Below, piece after piece: positions 53,903 to 62,447 of a DNA stretch of 64,000 bases (positions are counted from its first letter, which is position 1; every line of letters starts with the position of its first letter). The DNA is taken from assembly GCA_045638645.1 (NCBI GenBank), contig JAZUBU010000018.1, positions 1 through 64,000 on the forward strand, given 5' to 3'. The translations under genes and the position numbers were made by a program. This stretch comes from JAGCJX01 sp045638645 (GTDB lineage Bacteria; Bacteroidota; Bacteroidia; Bacteroidales; UBA932). Below the pieces are notes generated by a model. It searched no databases. It was not told the DNA's origin and worked only from the letters and a program-made list of their open reading frames with translations.

Positions 53903-54157
53903 TTATTTCACTTTTTCTACGATTTCTACTAATCTCCAGCATTTGGTCTTGCTCAACGGGCGAGTTTCCATAATGCGAACGGTATCTCCTTCATCGCACA
54001 CGTTGTTTTCATCGTGAGCAACAAATTTCGTGGTTTTATTTACGAACTTTCCGTAAATAGGGTGTTTTACTTTTCTTTTAACAGCAACAACGATGGATTT
54101 TTCCATTTTGTTACTTACCACGATTCCTACTCTTTCCTTACGTAAATTTCTTTCCAT
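53903..54157 (-). CDS. rpsQ: 30S ribosomal protein S17
   Basis: An 84-residue OB-fold protein (RKERVGIVVSNKMEKSIVV, DTVRIMETRPLSKTKCW), matching S17. Five bases after rpmC. Confidence 0.98.
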   Translation of the reverse strand: MERNLRKERVGIVVSNKMEKSIVVAVKRKVKHPIYGKFVNKTTKFVAHDENNVCDEGDTVRIMETRPLSKTKCWRLVEIVEKVK

Positions 54158-54162
54158 GAACT

Positions 54163-54363
54163 TTATTTTTGTTCGGATTTTTCAACTTCAGCTAAAATAG
54201 TAAGCATACGGGCAATGTCTTTCTTTGCCTTTCTGATTTTGGAAGAATCTTCCAGCGGAGATATAGCGTGGTTCAGTCTCATTTGATCCAAGTTAGCCTG
54301 TTCAGTCACGATGCGGTCACGCAAATCCTTTACAGACATCTCGCGAATTTCACTACTCTTCAT
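54163..54363 (-). CDS. rpmC: 50S ribosomal protein L29
   Basis: A 66-residue two-helix protein (SSEIREMSVKDLRDRI start, RKAKKDIARMLTIL), matching L29. Between rplP and rpsQ as expected. Confidence 0.97.
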   Translation of the reverse strand: MKSSEIREMSVKDLRDRIVTEQANLDQMRLNHAISPLEDSSKIRKAKKDIARMLTILAEVEKSEQK

Positions 54364-54384
54364 AATTACACTCTCCTCCTTTAA

Positions 54385-54807
54385 TTAGTTTTCAACATAA
54401 TCTCTACGAACCACAAATTTGGTGGTCACGGGCAACTTTTGCGCACCCAAGCGGAGAGCTTCTCTTGCAACTTCCATCGGAACGCCTTCTGCTTCGATCA
54501 ACATACGGCCCGGAGTAATGGGAGCCACGAATCCTTCGGGAGCACCCTTACCTTTACCCATACGCACTTCAGCAGGTTTCTTAGTAAACGGTTTGTCAGG
54601 GAATACACGAATCCAGATTTTACCTTCACGTTTCATGTAACGTACTACCGCCTGACGTGCAGCTTCGATTTGTTGACCGGTCAACCAGCAGGGTTCCAAA
54701 GTTTTGATTCCGAAAGAACCAAAAGCCAATTGACTTCCTCTGTGAGCATTGCCTTTCATCCGGCCTTTTTGCTGCCTTCTAAACTTAGTTTTCTTCGGTT
54801 GTAACAT
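54385..54807 (-). CDS. rplP: 50S ribosomal protein L16
   Basis: A 140-residue L16 (MLQPKKTKFRRQQKGRMKG start, RKEGKIWIRVFPDKPFTKKP, GAQKLPVTTKFVVR). In nearly all bacteria rpsC lies directly upstream of rplP; here the next 276 bases are non-coding, contain a promoter, and are followed by an unrelated divergent gene. L16 is thus the first gene of this operon. Confidence 0.97.
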   Translation of the reverse strand: MLQPKKTKFRRQQKGRMKGNAHRGSQLAFGSFGIKTLEPCWLTGQQIEAARQAVVRYMKREGKIWIRVFPDKPFTKKPAEVRMGKGKGAPEGFVAPITPGRMLIEAEGVPMEVAREALRLGAQKLPVTTKFVVRRDYVEN

Positions 54808-54895
54808 TGTTCTATAAGTTTTAACTTAACAATTTTTCCGTTTAACGCCTTGACTATCATTACGATAGCAGACTTTTCCACATAATATTGGGATG
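54808..54895 (-). other. 5' leader of the rplP operon
   Basis: About 85 bases between the promoter and rplP. It holds a short inverted repeat, CTATC (54854-54858) and GATAG (54864-54868), a weak stem that might contribute to leader control; I see no longer structure. Confidence 0.4.
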
Positions 54896-54926
54896 CAAAT
54901 ATAGACAAAAAATCTGACGTGACAAC
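54896..54926 (-). promoter_or_regulatory. Promoter of the rplP-rplQ operon
   Basis: On the minus strand GTTG (54923-54926, one mismatch to TTTG), a 19-base spacer and TATATTTG (54896-54903). AT-rich sequence with A/T tracts lies upstream, as usual for strong promoters. Confidence 0.7.
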
Positions 54927-55042
54927 TTTTTTTTGAACTTTTTTCAAATTATTTTCGACACGAAAAGTGAACGGCCAAGATTTCAATTTTCAAACACTTA
55001 CGCAAGTTGATGAAAAATAATTTGACTCAGTTTTGACACGTG

Positions 55043-55074
55043 TTTGTACAGCCCAAGTAAAGTTTTTATTTTTG
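55043..55074 (+). promoter_or_regulatory. Promoter of the DUF4294 gene
   Basis: TTTG (55043-55046), a 20-base spacer and TATTTTTG (55067-55074): an exact consensus match. The ATG at 55084 follows after nine bases, so the leader is very short. Confidence 0.82.
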
Positions 55075-55083
55075 CCTCCGGTT

Positions 55084-55932
55084 ATGAAAAAAAGTACAAC
55101 ACGATACCTCTTACTACTGGGCCTGCTGATCACCCTGTGCAGCGGAACCGAATCGTTTGCCCACTCCCCCGTACACAACATCCTGTCCCCAAACCCTGGG
55201 GTAGCAACACAGGATACAATACAGAACCAGGCAAAGGAACTGAAAGAGAGCAAACGCAAACGAAGAAAAGCCAAAGAAAAATCCTCAACAAGCAAAAAGG
55301 AAACAGAAGAAAAATTTACCCCAGAGAAGCTGATGCGCTTCTTTGTTGAGAACAACGATACGGTGTATGTCAGCGATCTGCCGCCTGCCTATGTATTTGA
55401 TTTTCCAAGCAAAGGAAAGGACGGCCGCAAATGGAGGGAATTCTACCGGACGGTCCACAACTTTGCCAAAACCTATCCCTACGCCCTGGTGGCAAAAGCC
55501 CGGCTGGACAGCGCCGAGACTTACCTGGCCACCCACGAACTCTCCGGACGGGAGCGGGAAAAGTACCTGAGCAACCTGCAGAATGAACTCTTCAAAGAAT
55601 TCGAAGAGCCCCTCCGCAAACTCACCTTTTCGCAAGGAAGGATGCTACTTCGCCTCATCGACCGGGAAATCGGCATCACCTCCTACTACATCATCCGGGA
55701 GTACCGGGGACGCGCAGCTGCCGGTTTCTGGCAAGGCATCGGATCCCTGTTTGGAGCCGACCTGAAAAAACCCTACGACCGCCTCGGACAGGACAAGGAG
55801 CTGGAAGAACTGGTTGAACTGTACAACCTTGGGCAATTTGATTACCTCTATTACACCATTTTCGGACGCTACCCTCCCATGCTTCCGGTACGTTACCACG
55901 ACATTGTCACTCGCTATAATCAAATAAATTAG
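55084..55932 (+). CDS. DUF4294 family exported protein
   Basis: A 282-residue exported protein (signal ending near ESFAHS). A lysine/glutamate-rich coiled segment (about 50-80) precedes the DUF4294 domain (about 95-270), recognisable from VYVSDLPPAYVFDF, WREFYRTVHNFAKTYPYA, LRLIDREIGITSYYIIREYRG and GADLKKPYD. The family is found across the Bacteroidota and its function is unknown. The start at 55084 is preferred over 55033 because the promoter lies between. It is divergent from the rplP operon. Confidence 0.9.
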   Translation: MKKSTTRYLLLLGLLITLCSGTESFAHSPVHNILSPNPGVATQDTIQNQAKELKESKRKRRKAKEKSSTSKKETEEKFTPEKLMRFFVENNDTVYVSDLPPAYVFDFPSKGKDGRKWREFYRTVHNFAKTYPYALVAKARLDSAETYLATHELSGREREKYLSNLQNELFKEFEEPLRKLTFSQGRMLLRLIDREIGITSYYIIREYRGRAAAGFWQGIGSLFGADLKKPYDRLGQDKELEELVELYNLGQFDYLYYTIFGRYPPMLPVRYHDIVTRYNQIN

Positions 55933-55993
55933 TATCTTCGCCCGATTTTTTGAAAATACTCCAAAAAATAACAACAATACAAAAACATTCATC

Positions 55994-57625
55994 ATGAACA
56001 AAACATTCAAAACCCTCGCCATCGCCGCATTGGGTTCCACCACCCTCCTGGGTTCCGTTGCCTGTGGTCACCAAGACTGCGCCATGCAAGCCAAAGTGGA
56101 CGAATATGCTCCGGTTGAGTTGAAATCAGACCTGGTCAACAACCTGACCGAAAACGAAAAACAAATTGTAAAAATCTTCTTTGAAATCGGTCAGATCGCC
56201 GACAACCTTTTCTGGAAACAAACGTTCGGAGACAAAGCTGCTTTGGAAGCGATCCAAGATGAGCACGCCCGCGAATTTGCCATGATCCAATACGGTGCAT
56301 GGGACCGTTTGGACAACAACAAACCTTTCTTGCCGGGTTACGGTGAAAAACCGGCCACTTGCCACTACTACCCGCAAGACATCACCTTGGAAGAATTCGA
56401 AGCGTTCAACGACCCGAACAAATCCTCCTGGTACACCGTGATTCGTCGCAACGAAGATGGTTCTTTGAAATCCGTATGGTACCACGAAGAATACGCAGAG
56501 GAAGTTAACCGCATGTGCGAACTCTTGCAACAAGCGGCCGACTTGGCAGAAGATGCAGGTTTGAAAAAATATTTGCTCGAACGCATCCAAGCATTCCGCA
56601 CCGACGACTACCTCGCCAGCGACCTGGCTTGGATGGATATGAAAGAAAGCCGCCTCGACTTCGTGATTGGCCCCATCGAAAGCTACGATGACAAATTCCA
56701 AGAAACCAAAACTTCTTACGAATCCTTCATCCTCCTCAAAGACGAAGCTCGCAGCAAAGACCTGGCTAAATTCGTAGCCTTGCTCCCCGCTTTGCAAAAA
56801 GAATTGCCCTGCCAAGCCCAATACAAAACTTTCGTACCCGGTACTTCTTCCGATTTGAACGTGTACGACGCAGTATTCTATGCAGGTGACTGCAACTCTG
56901 GCAGCAAAACCATCGCCATCAACTTGCCCAACGACGAACGCGTACACGCATTGAAAGGTACCCGCCGTCTCCAATTGCGCAACTCGATGAAAGCCAAATT
57001 CGACAAAATCCTGATGCCCATCGGACAAATGGTGATGGATCCTTCACAAGTGGGTTTCTTGAACTTCGATGCCTTCTTCTGGAATGTAACCTTCCACGAA
57101 GTAGCTCACGGTTTGGGTATCAAACAAACCATCAACGGCAAAGGCACTGTTGACGCAGCCATGGGTACTGAAAAAACTTCTTGGGAAGAAGCCAAGGCTG
57201 ACATCCTCGGTTTGTTCATGGTATGCAAACTCATTGAAATGGGAGAAATCACCAACATCACCGAAGAAGAAGCCATCTCAACCTACATCGCAGGCATCCT
57301 CCGTTCTGTACGTTTCGGAGCTGCTTCCTCACACGGTAAAGCAAACATGATGTGCTTCAACTACATGGAACAACAAGGCGCATTCAGCCGCAATGCAGAA
57401 GGCAAGTTCGTCATCGACTTCCCGAAAGCAAAAGCTGCCATGAACTCTTGGGCCGACTTGATCCTGACCGTACAAGGTGACGGCAACTATGAATTTGCAA
57501 CCGAATTCCGTAGCAAGAACGGTGGTATTACCCCTGCATTGCAAGCCGACCTCGACAAGATCAACAACGCAGGTATTCCGAAAGATATCCGCTTCCGTCA
57601 AGGAGCCTCTGTGCTTTTTGAATAA
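55994..57625 (+). CDS. Dipeptidyl peptidase III-like zinc peptidase (M49) with pentapeptide HEXXH motif
   Basis: A 543-residue protein with an N-terminal signal that ends in a cysteine (GSVAC), so possibly a lipoprotein. The zinc site is His368-Glu369-Val-Ala-His372 (FHEVAHGLG), with the second motif EEAKAD (Glu398/Glu399) 26 residues later. This arrangement is that of the M49 family, which clips dipeptides from peptide N termini, but classical members have the hexapeptide HEXXGH. Here the extra residue is missing, and the protein is shorter than the usual 650-700 residues. A pentapeptide-type M49 enzyme is known from Caldithrix abyssi. Some databases mislabel such proteins as dihydrofolate reductase. 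Single gene ended by a strong terminator. High-expression codon use. Confidence 0.85.
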   Translation: MNKTFKTLAIAALGSTTLLGSVACGHQDCAMQAKVDEYAPVELKSDLVNNLTENEKQIVKIFFEIGQIADNLFWKQTFGDKAALEAIQDEHAREFAMIQYGAWDRLDNNKPFLPGYGEKPATCHYYPQDITLEEFEAFNDPNKSSWYTVIRRNEDGSLKSVWYHEEYAEEVNRMCELLQQAADLAEDAGLKKYLLERIQAFRTDDYLASDLAWMDMKESRLDFVIGPIESYDDKFQETKTSYESFILLKDEARSKDLAKFVALLPALQKELPCQAQYKTFVPGTSSDLNVYDAVFYAGDCNSGSKTIAINLPNDERVHALKGTRRLQLRNSMKAKFDKILMPIGQMVMDPSQVGFLNFDAFFWNVTFHEVAHGLGIKQTINGKGTVDAAMGTEKTSWEEAKADILGLFMVCKLIEMGEITNITEEEAISTYIAGILRSVRFGAASSHGKANMMCFNYMEQQGAFSRNAEGKFVIDFPKAKAAMNSWADLILTVQGDGNYEFATEFRSKNGGITPALQADLDKINNAGIPKDIRFRQGASVLFE

Positions 57626-57649
57626 TCGCTTCTTGAAATTCCGCATAAG

Positions 57650-57681
57650 AAAAGAGGGTGACGACGTCATCCTCTTTTTTT
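57650..57681 (+). terminator. Terminator of the M49 peptidase gene
   Basis: AAAAGAGGGTGAC pairs with GTCATCCTCTTTT (one G-T pair) around a three-base loop, followed by more T residues. Confidence 0.85.
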
Positions 57682-57746
57682 ATACCTACTTGCCCAACGG
57701 CCGCAAATCCCAATCGGTCCGGAAAGCACCCGGCCGCAGAACCCGG

Positions 57747-59111
57747 CTACAACCCAGCCAAAAACCGAAGGATGGTGTCCACCACCTCGGGAGCGAGGGT
57801 TTCTTCAATTTGCGCATATTCCTGCGGAACTCCTGTCTGACAATGCTGACCCAGGTGATTCAACCCTTCGAGGGGAACAATCTGCACCTGCTGATTACCT
57901 CCCTCTTTCAAAGCCGCCTCAATTGCCGGCAGATTCAGATCCCAAAGAACCTGTACATCCTTCGTTCCATTGAATGCCAACACAGGAACCCGAACCTTAC
58001 GCAAGGCCTCCTGCGGAGAATAACGGATAAAGGCATACATCCACGGATTGAGCAACTGCTGCACAAGGGCAGGGTCCCCCAGCATTGACAACACCTGTTG
58101 ATGCAAAGCCTCGTCGTTCTCCCGGGACTCCAAAACAAGATCATACATCGAAGCATTCACTCGCAGGATTTGTTCGACCTGATGATCGGGCATACCCGAC
58201 AGCGTACAGATGCGTCGCTGCTGACTCAACAGAATCTCTTTTCCGCTGATCCCCGGACCCGCAAACGAAATGACAAAATCACAAGCCGCATCTTCTTTTA
58301 CCGCACCGGATGCCACCAAAAAAGCAATGGCAGCCCCTTCACTGTGTCCCAGAATTCCAACACGACCGATTTCCGGCAGCGTATTCAAATAATCCAAGGC
58401 CGCTTGGGCATCGGATGCAAAATCTTGTGTGGTTGCGGTTTCATGCACCCCGCCACTGGCACCCACACCCCGGTCGTCGTACCGAAGTACGGCAAAGCCG
58501 GAACGGGTAAGGGCATCGGCCAATACCCAAAATGGCTTATGACCCAAGAGTTCCTCATCCCGGTTCTGGGCACCACTGCCAGACACCAGCACCACTGCAT
58601 CAATCGGTTTAGGCCCATTTGCTCCAACCGCTGTTGTGGACGGAAGGGTCAATGTACCCGCCAACGAGTGGCCGGCATACCCGTTTTCAAAGACCACCTC
58701 CCGGACTTCGTAAGGAAAGGGTCCTTTCGGCTCCTGAGGTCGCTTCGGCCTCGGAATTTCGCCCCGTACCAACGTCACCGGAAACTCCATACCGTACTGG
58801 GACAACTTGCCGGCGACCGACCCCATCAAAAGCATTCCGCTGTATTTCATCTGCAAAGCATCCAGCTCCAGGGACAGATTGACCCCATCAAAAGCAATCC
58901 GATCCACAGGAATCCCATGGGCTCCTTGCGCCGGAACCGAAAGGTCTGCCGCCAAGGTGCCATCCCTATCGGTGAGCGTAAAATAAATATCCAATGGGCC
59001 CGTCCCCGCATCCACCGTCCCCTTCCAGGTACCCTGAATGAAAGACGCATTCTGACTCCAGGCCAAAGAGGCCAAGCCCAACAAGCACACGATCAAAAAC
59101 GTTCTTCTCAT
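57747..59111 (-). CDS. Exported alpha/beta hydrolase
   Basis: A 454-residue exported protein (signal ending near LAWSQ). The N-terminal third (about 20-130) is a beta domain; the rest is an alpha/beta-hydrolase with the nucleophile elbow GHSEGAA (Ser257), a later Asp near NGTKDVQV and the histidine in LEGLNHLGQH. It resembles S9/S33-type peptidase or esterase groups; the natural substrate is unknown. It overlaps the small ribbon-helix-helix gene by 4 bases and is third in that operon. Confidence 0.87.
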   Translation of the reverse strand: MRRTFLIVCLLGLASLAWSQNASFIQGTWKGTVDAGTGPLDIYFTLTDRDGTLAADLSVPAQGAHGIPVDRIAFDGVNLSLELDALQMKYSGMLLMGSVAGKLSQYGMEFPVTLVRGEIPRPKRPQEPKGPFPYEVREVVFENGYAGHSLAGTLTLPSTTAVGANGPKPIDAVVLVSGSGAQNRDEELLGHKPFWVLADALTRSGFAVLRYDDRGVGASGGVHETATTQDFASDAQAALDYLNTLPEIGRVGILGHSEGAAIAFLVASGAVKEDAACDFVISFAGPGISGKEILLSQQRRICTLSGMPDHQVEQILRVNASMYDLVLESRENDEALHQQVLSMLGDPALVQQLLNPWMYAFIRYSPQEALRKVRVPVLAFNGTKDVQVLWDLNLPAIEAALKEGGNQQVQIVPLEGLNHLGQHCQTGVPQEYAQIEETLAPEVVDTILRFLAGL

Positions 59112-59287
59112 AATTCCTCCGTTTTCTTTTTGGGCGAGCGTCCGTGCTTACGCAAGGACTCCGCTATGATCCATTGCAACTGACCGTTGACGCTGCGGAA
59201 TTCATCCGCAGCCCAACGTTCCAGCTGATCCATCATGTCCGGATCCACCCGCAAGACAAAACTCTTTAATTTTTCTTTGCCCGCCAT
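59108..59287 (-). CDS. Arc-like ribbon-helix-helix DNA-binding protein
   Basis: A 59-residue protein. After a short basic start comes KSFVLRVDPDMMDQLERWAA (a beta strand then helix) and DEFRSVNGQLQWIIAESLRKHG (second helix), the pattern of the Arc/MetJ ribbon-helix-helix fold, followed by a lysine-rich tail. Such proteins bind palindromic operators as dimers of dimers. It is the middle gene of an operon (12 bases after the band 7 gene, 4-base overlap with the hydrolase gene). The palindrome at the operon's start site (60278-60296) is an obvious candidate target, but that link is inference. Confidence 0.85.
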   Translation of the reverse strand: MAGKEKLKSFVLRVDPDMMDQLERWAADEFRSVNGQLQWIIAESLRKHGRSPKKKTEEL

Positions 59288-59299
59288 TTCGCTTTTCTT

Positions 59300-60253
59300 C
59301 TAATTATACAACGTTCCTGTATTTACCACAGGCTGCGCTGCCTCATCCGCACAAAGAACCACCAGCAAGTTGCTTACCATTGCAGCACGGCGTTCGTTGT
59401 CCAACTCCACAATTTCTTCTTCACCCAACTTGTCCAAAGCCATTTTGACCATCGAAACTGCACCTTCCACGATCTTCTCACGAGCCGAGATGACAGCAGA
59501 CGCTTGTTGGCGACGCAACATCACAGCAGCAATTTCCGGAGCATAGGCCAAATAATTGATCCGAGCTTCCACAGCCACAATACCGGCCATTGCCAAACGT
59601 TCATTCAACGTTCTTTCCAGGATTTCATTGATTTCATCGCCACCCGAACGCAAAGTAACCTCTTCAACATTGCCCTCATTGTTGTCATAGTTGTAATGGG
59701 AAACCACTTGACGCAAGGCTGCATCACTTTGAATCTTGACAAAATTCTCAAAGGCCTGCATCACCCGAGAAACAGCCGACTCAATCGTCACCTCGTTTTT
59801 ACCCGGCAAAGAAGCTCCTTTGGCCATGGTTTGCGAGTCAATTTCAAACATAGCTTTATAGGTATCCTGCAGTTTCCACACCAGCACCAGACCAACCATG
59901 ACCGGATTTCCGACCTTGTCATTTACCTTGATCGGCGGCACATCCAGATTCCGGGCACGCATGGACAAACGTTTTTTTACATAGAACGGATTCACCCAGT
60001 AAAAACCGGTCTCGCTGAACGTTCCACGGTACTTGCCAAAGAAAACCATGACGCGTGCCTCGTTCGGCTCCAGGGTCATGAAGCCCAAAAGAGCAATCAT
60101 CCATGCAACGCCCAAGACGATCAGGGCCGGGACAAACACATACTCCGGCGTAAAGAATCCCAACGCAACACAAAGCGCAGGTATGGGAATCAACAATACA
60201 AACAACATCAGAAAACCGCTTGTACGGAAACCTTTGAATTCAACTTCTTTCAT
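59300..60253 (-). CDS. SPFH/band 7 membrane protein
   Basis: A 317-residue protein with two N-terminal membrane segments (about 11-33 and 36-58), a band 7/SPFH domain (about 60-240, with EPNEARVMVFFGKYRGT and GFYWVNPF) and a helical coiled tail. Proteins of this kind form ring- or cage-like scaffolds in the inner membrane that organise proteases or lipids. First gene of the operon with the ribbon-helix-helix and hydrolase genes; this trio is a plausible functional unit, though the partner roles are not known. Confidence 0.9.
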   Translation of the reverse strand: MKEVEFKGFRTSGFLMLFVLLIPIPALCVALGFFTPEYVFVPALIVLGVAWMIALLGFMTLEPNEARVMVFFGKYRGTFSETGFYWVNPFYVKKRLSMRARNLDVPPIKVNDKVGNPVMVGLVLVWKLQDTYKAMFEIDSQTMAKGASLPGKNEVTIESAVSRVMQAFENFVKIQSDAALRQVVSHYNYDNNEGNVEEVTLRSGGDEINEILERTLNERLAMAGIVAVEARINYLAYAPEIAAVMLRRQQASAVISAREKIVEGAVSMVKMALDKLGEEEIVELDNERRAAMVSNLLVVLCADEAAQPVVNTGTLYN

Positions 60254-60277
60254 AACGACTCTTTTTATAAGTTAATT

Positions 60278-60296
60278 TGATATCATTTCGATATCA
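60278..60296 (-). promoter_or_regulatory. Palindromic operator candidate at the band 7 operon start
   Basis: A perfect 7-bp inverted repeat, TGATATC (60278-60284) and GATATCA (60290-60296), with a 5-base centre. It directly follows the -7 element, over the expected transcription start, so a protein bound here would block transcription. Confidence 0.6.
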
Positions 60297-60328
60297 CAAA
60301 TATCCCATAAAATACTCGGACTTCCAAA
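60297..60328 (-). promoter_or_regulatory. Promoter of the band 7 operon
   Basis: On the minus strand TTTG (60325-60328), a 20-base spacer and GATATTTG (60297-60304, one mismatch to TAnnTTTG). Confidence 0.7.
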
Positions 60329-60420
60329 TAAATGTTCACTATTGTTAAATTATTTTGTTTTTGATAAAATTACATTTACTTTTACGATTCATTTATTTAC
60401 GATTTATAAATTTAAGCAAT

Positions 60421-61479
60421 ATGAACCTGGAATCCTTCCTCAACCTGCTCAGCATCGACTCTTCTTCCGGGAAAGAAAGAAGATTGGCCGAATACCTGGC
60501 ATACGCCTTCGCGACAGCCCGTTGCCAGACCGAATGTTACGAAGTAGGCGACGGATCCCTGAACCTATATTTCCGATGGGGTACTCCCCGCATCCTGTTC
60601 TGCACCCACCTGGATACCGTCCCCCCTTTCATTCCCCCTCGCGTAGAAACACTCCTGCCGAGTGACTTGGCTGCCGAAACCCCGGCCTGCGCTGATTTGA
60701 GGATATCCGGTCGCGGAAGTTGTGACGCCAAAGGACAAATCTTTGCCATGTACACCGCCTGCCGGGAACTGGAAGAGGCCGGTCATACGGACTTTGGACT
60801 GCTGCTGGTATCGGGAGAGGAGACGGGCTCGAATGGTGCAAAACAAGTCCGCAACCAAATTCCATCCTGCGAATACCTGGTGGTCGGAGAACCGACCGAC
60901 AACAAAATGGTCTCTGCCTGCAAAGGAACCAAGGCATACGAGGTCGTCATCCATGGACACAGTGCCCATTCCGGCTACCCGGAATACGGATACAGCGCCA
61001 TCCTTCGGTTCAACCAATGGCTGAACCGGCTCCAAAGCATCCGATTCGACGAAGACCCCGTACTGGGTCCCACCACCTGGAACATCGGTTGCCTGCAAAG
61101 CAACAACGCACAGAACATCCTCAGCGACCAGGTGCGCTTCCGGATCTACTTCCGGACCACATTTGCCAGCGACAGTCAGGTTGAACAAACCATGCTCGAA
61201 TTACAGGACGAATACACGGACATCACAGCCCACGGAGGCGACACGCCTGCCCGGTACCACACACTTCCGGGTTTTGATACCAAAACCGTTGCCTTCGGGA
61301 ACGATGCCCCGCACTTACCGGGATTCGAGAACAAAATCATCTGCGGTCCAGGCTCAATTCTGGTAGCTCACACCGATCACGAATCCATCCTTTGGAGCGA
61401 AATTCGGGAGGCCGCCAACTTATACAAAAAAATCTACCACCAAATACAAACACCCCAAAAGCACTCGCAAGAAAAATGA
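60421..61479 (+). CDS. M20-family amidohydrolase/deacylase in the aspartate-pathway operon
   Basis: A 352-residue zinc-dependent deacylase of the ArgE/DapE/ACY1 group. Metal-binding motifs: THLDTVPP near residue 66, GRGSCDAKG near 100 (metal-bridging Asp), SGEETGS near 138 (catalytic Glu), GEPTDN near 177 and the late AHTDHE histidine. Stop and next start overlap as ATGA with asd, so it is translated with the lysine/diaminopimelate genes. That suggests removal of an acyl group from a diaminopimelate or related precursor, such as N-succinyl- or N-acetyl-diaminopimelate; an arginine-pathway N-acetyl deacetylase is the alternative. I cannot choose from sequence alone. Confidence 0.85.
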   Translation: MNLESFLNLLSIDSSSGKERRLAEYLAYAFATARCQTECYEVGDGSLNLYFRWGTPRILFCTHLDTVPPFIPPRVETLLPSDLAAETPACADLRISGRGSCDAKGQIFAMYTACRELEEAGHTDFGLLLVSGEETGSNGAKQVRNQIPSCEYLVVGEPTDNKMVSACKGTKAYEVVIHGHSAHSGYPEYGYSAILRFNQWLNRLQSIRFDEDPVLGPTTWNIGCLQSNNAQNILSDQVRFRIYFRTTFASDSQVEQTMLELQDEYTDITAHGGDTPARYHTLPGFDTKTVAFGNDAPHLPGFENKIICGPGSILVAHTDHESILWSEIREAANLYKKIYHQIQTPQKHSQEK

Positions 61480-62447
61480 GTCACCGCATACCTGTCGGCA
61501 TCCTCGGCTGCACCGGGGCCGTCGGCCAAAAATTCATCAGCCTGCTGGAAAGACACCCCTGGTTCCGGATCACGGACGTGGTCGCCTCTGAACGTTCCGC
61601 AGGAAAAACCTGCGCCGGTCTCGTCATCAAAGGACCGTATGACCGCCTTGAATCCCGAATCCTTTTCTCCGGACTGGATGCTTCCGTCGCAGGAGATCTG
61701 GAAAGCCGGTACGCTGAACTAGGTCACCTGGTCATCAGCAATGCACGGAACCACCGGATGGATGAACTCGTCCCCTTGGTCATCCCGGAGATCAATGGCT
61801 ACGAACTCAACAAAATCCAACGCCAACCTACCTACCACAGATCCGGAGGAGCGATTGTCACCAACCCGAATTGTTCCACCACCCTGATGGCACTGGCCTT
61901 GTATCCTATCCACCGGCTCTTTGGGTTGGAAAAGGTTATGGTAACCACCCTACAAGCCATTTCCGGAGCCGGTTATCCGGGAATCCCGTCGTGGGACATC
62001 CTCGGAAACACCCTCCCCTTCATTGATGGAGAAGAAGAAAAGATGGAACGGGAGTTGAGCAAGATCTTTCATAGCTCAGATCTGTCCATCTCCGCCACCT
62101 GCAACCGGGTACCCGTCATCGACGGACACACCCTCTGCCTGTCGGTTTCTACCCAGAAAACCGCTTCCCTCGAGGAAATGCGCAACGCACTTGAACAGGC
62201 CTATCCAGAAATGGACCTGCCCTCTTCACCCAGTCCGGTCATTCAATTTCTACAGGAGGAGAACCGCCCGCAACCGAAGCTCGATGTCCTTGCCGGAAAC
62301 GGCATGACCGTCAGCATCGGACGCCTGCGCCCCTGCAACATCCTGGACTGGAAATTCACAGCCTTGGGCCACAACACCATCCGCGGAGCTGCCGGCGGAG
62401 CCATCCTCAATGCAGAATGGATGGTCAGGGCAGGATTGGTCAAATGA
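61476..62447 (+). CDS. asd: Aspartate-semialdehyde dehydrogenase (archaeal/fungal-like type)
   Basis: Asd reduces aspartyl phosphate to aspartate semialdehyde with NADPH. The 323-residue protein has GCTGAVGQKF (dinucleotide site), the catalytic cysteine Cys133 in NPNCSTT, and the substrate-binding TCNRVPVIDGHT segment. The short length and these motifs fit the archaeal/fungal-like class rather than the longer E. coli class. It overlaps both neighbours by 4 bases (ATGA at each junction). Confidence 0.94.
   Translation: MSHRIPVGILGCTGAVGQKFISLLERHPWFRITDVVASERSAGKTCAGLVIKGPYDRLESRILFSGLDASVAGDLESRYAELGHLVISNARNHRMDELVPLVIPEINGYELNKIQRQPTYHRSGGAIVTNPNCSTTLMALALYPIHRLFGLEKVMVTTLQAISGAGYPGIPSWDILGNTLPFIDGEEEKMERELSKIFHSSDLSISATCNRVPVIDGHTLCLSVSTQKTASLEEMRNALEQAYPEMDLPSSPSPVIQFLQEENRPQPKLDVLAGNGMTVSIGRLRPCNILDWKFTALGHNTIRGAAGGAILNAEWMVRAGLVK

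Noticed and set aside
44255..54807. Search for extra or foreign genes inside the ribosomal operon
   Set aside because: All gaps are short and filled by known genes, including the small rpmJ and rpmD; nothing unexpected is inserted.
60254..60420. Possible lysine riboswitch ahead of the deacylase-asd-lysC-dapB operon
   Set aside because: The gap is only about 167 bases, AT-rich, half of it taken by the divergent promoter, and I find no complex multi-stem structure.
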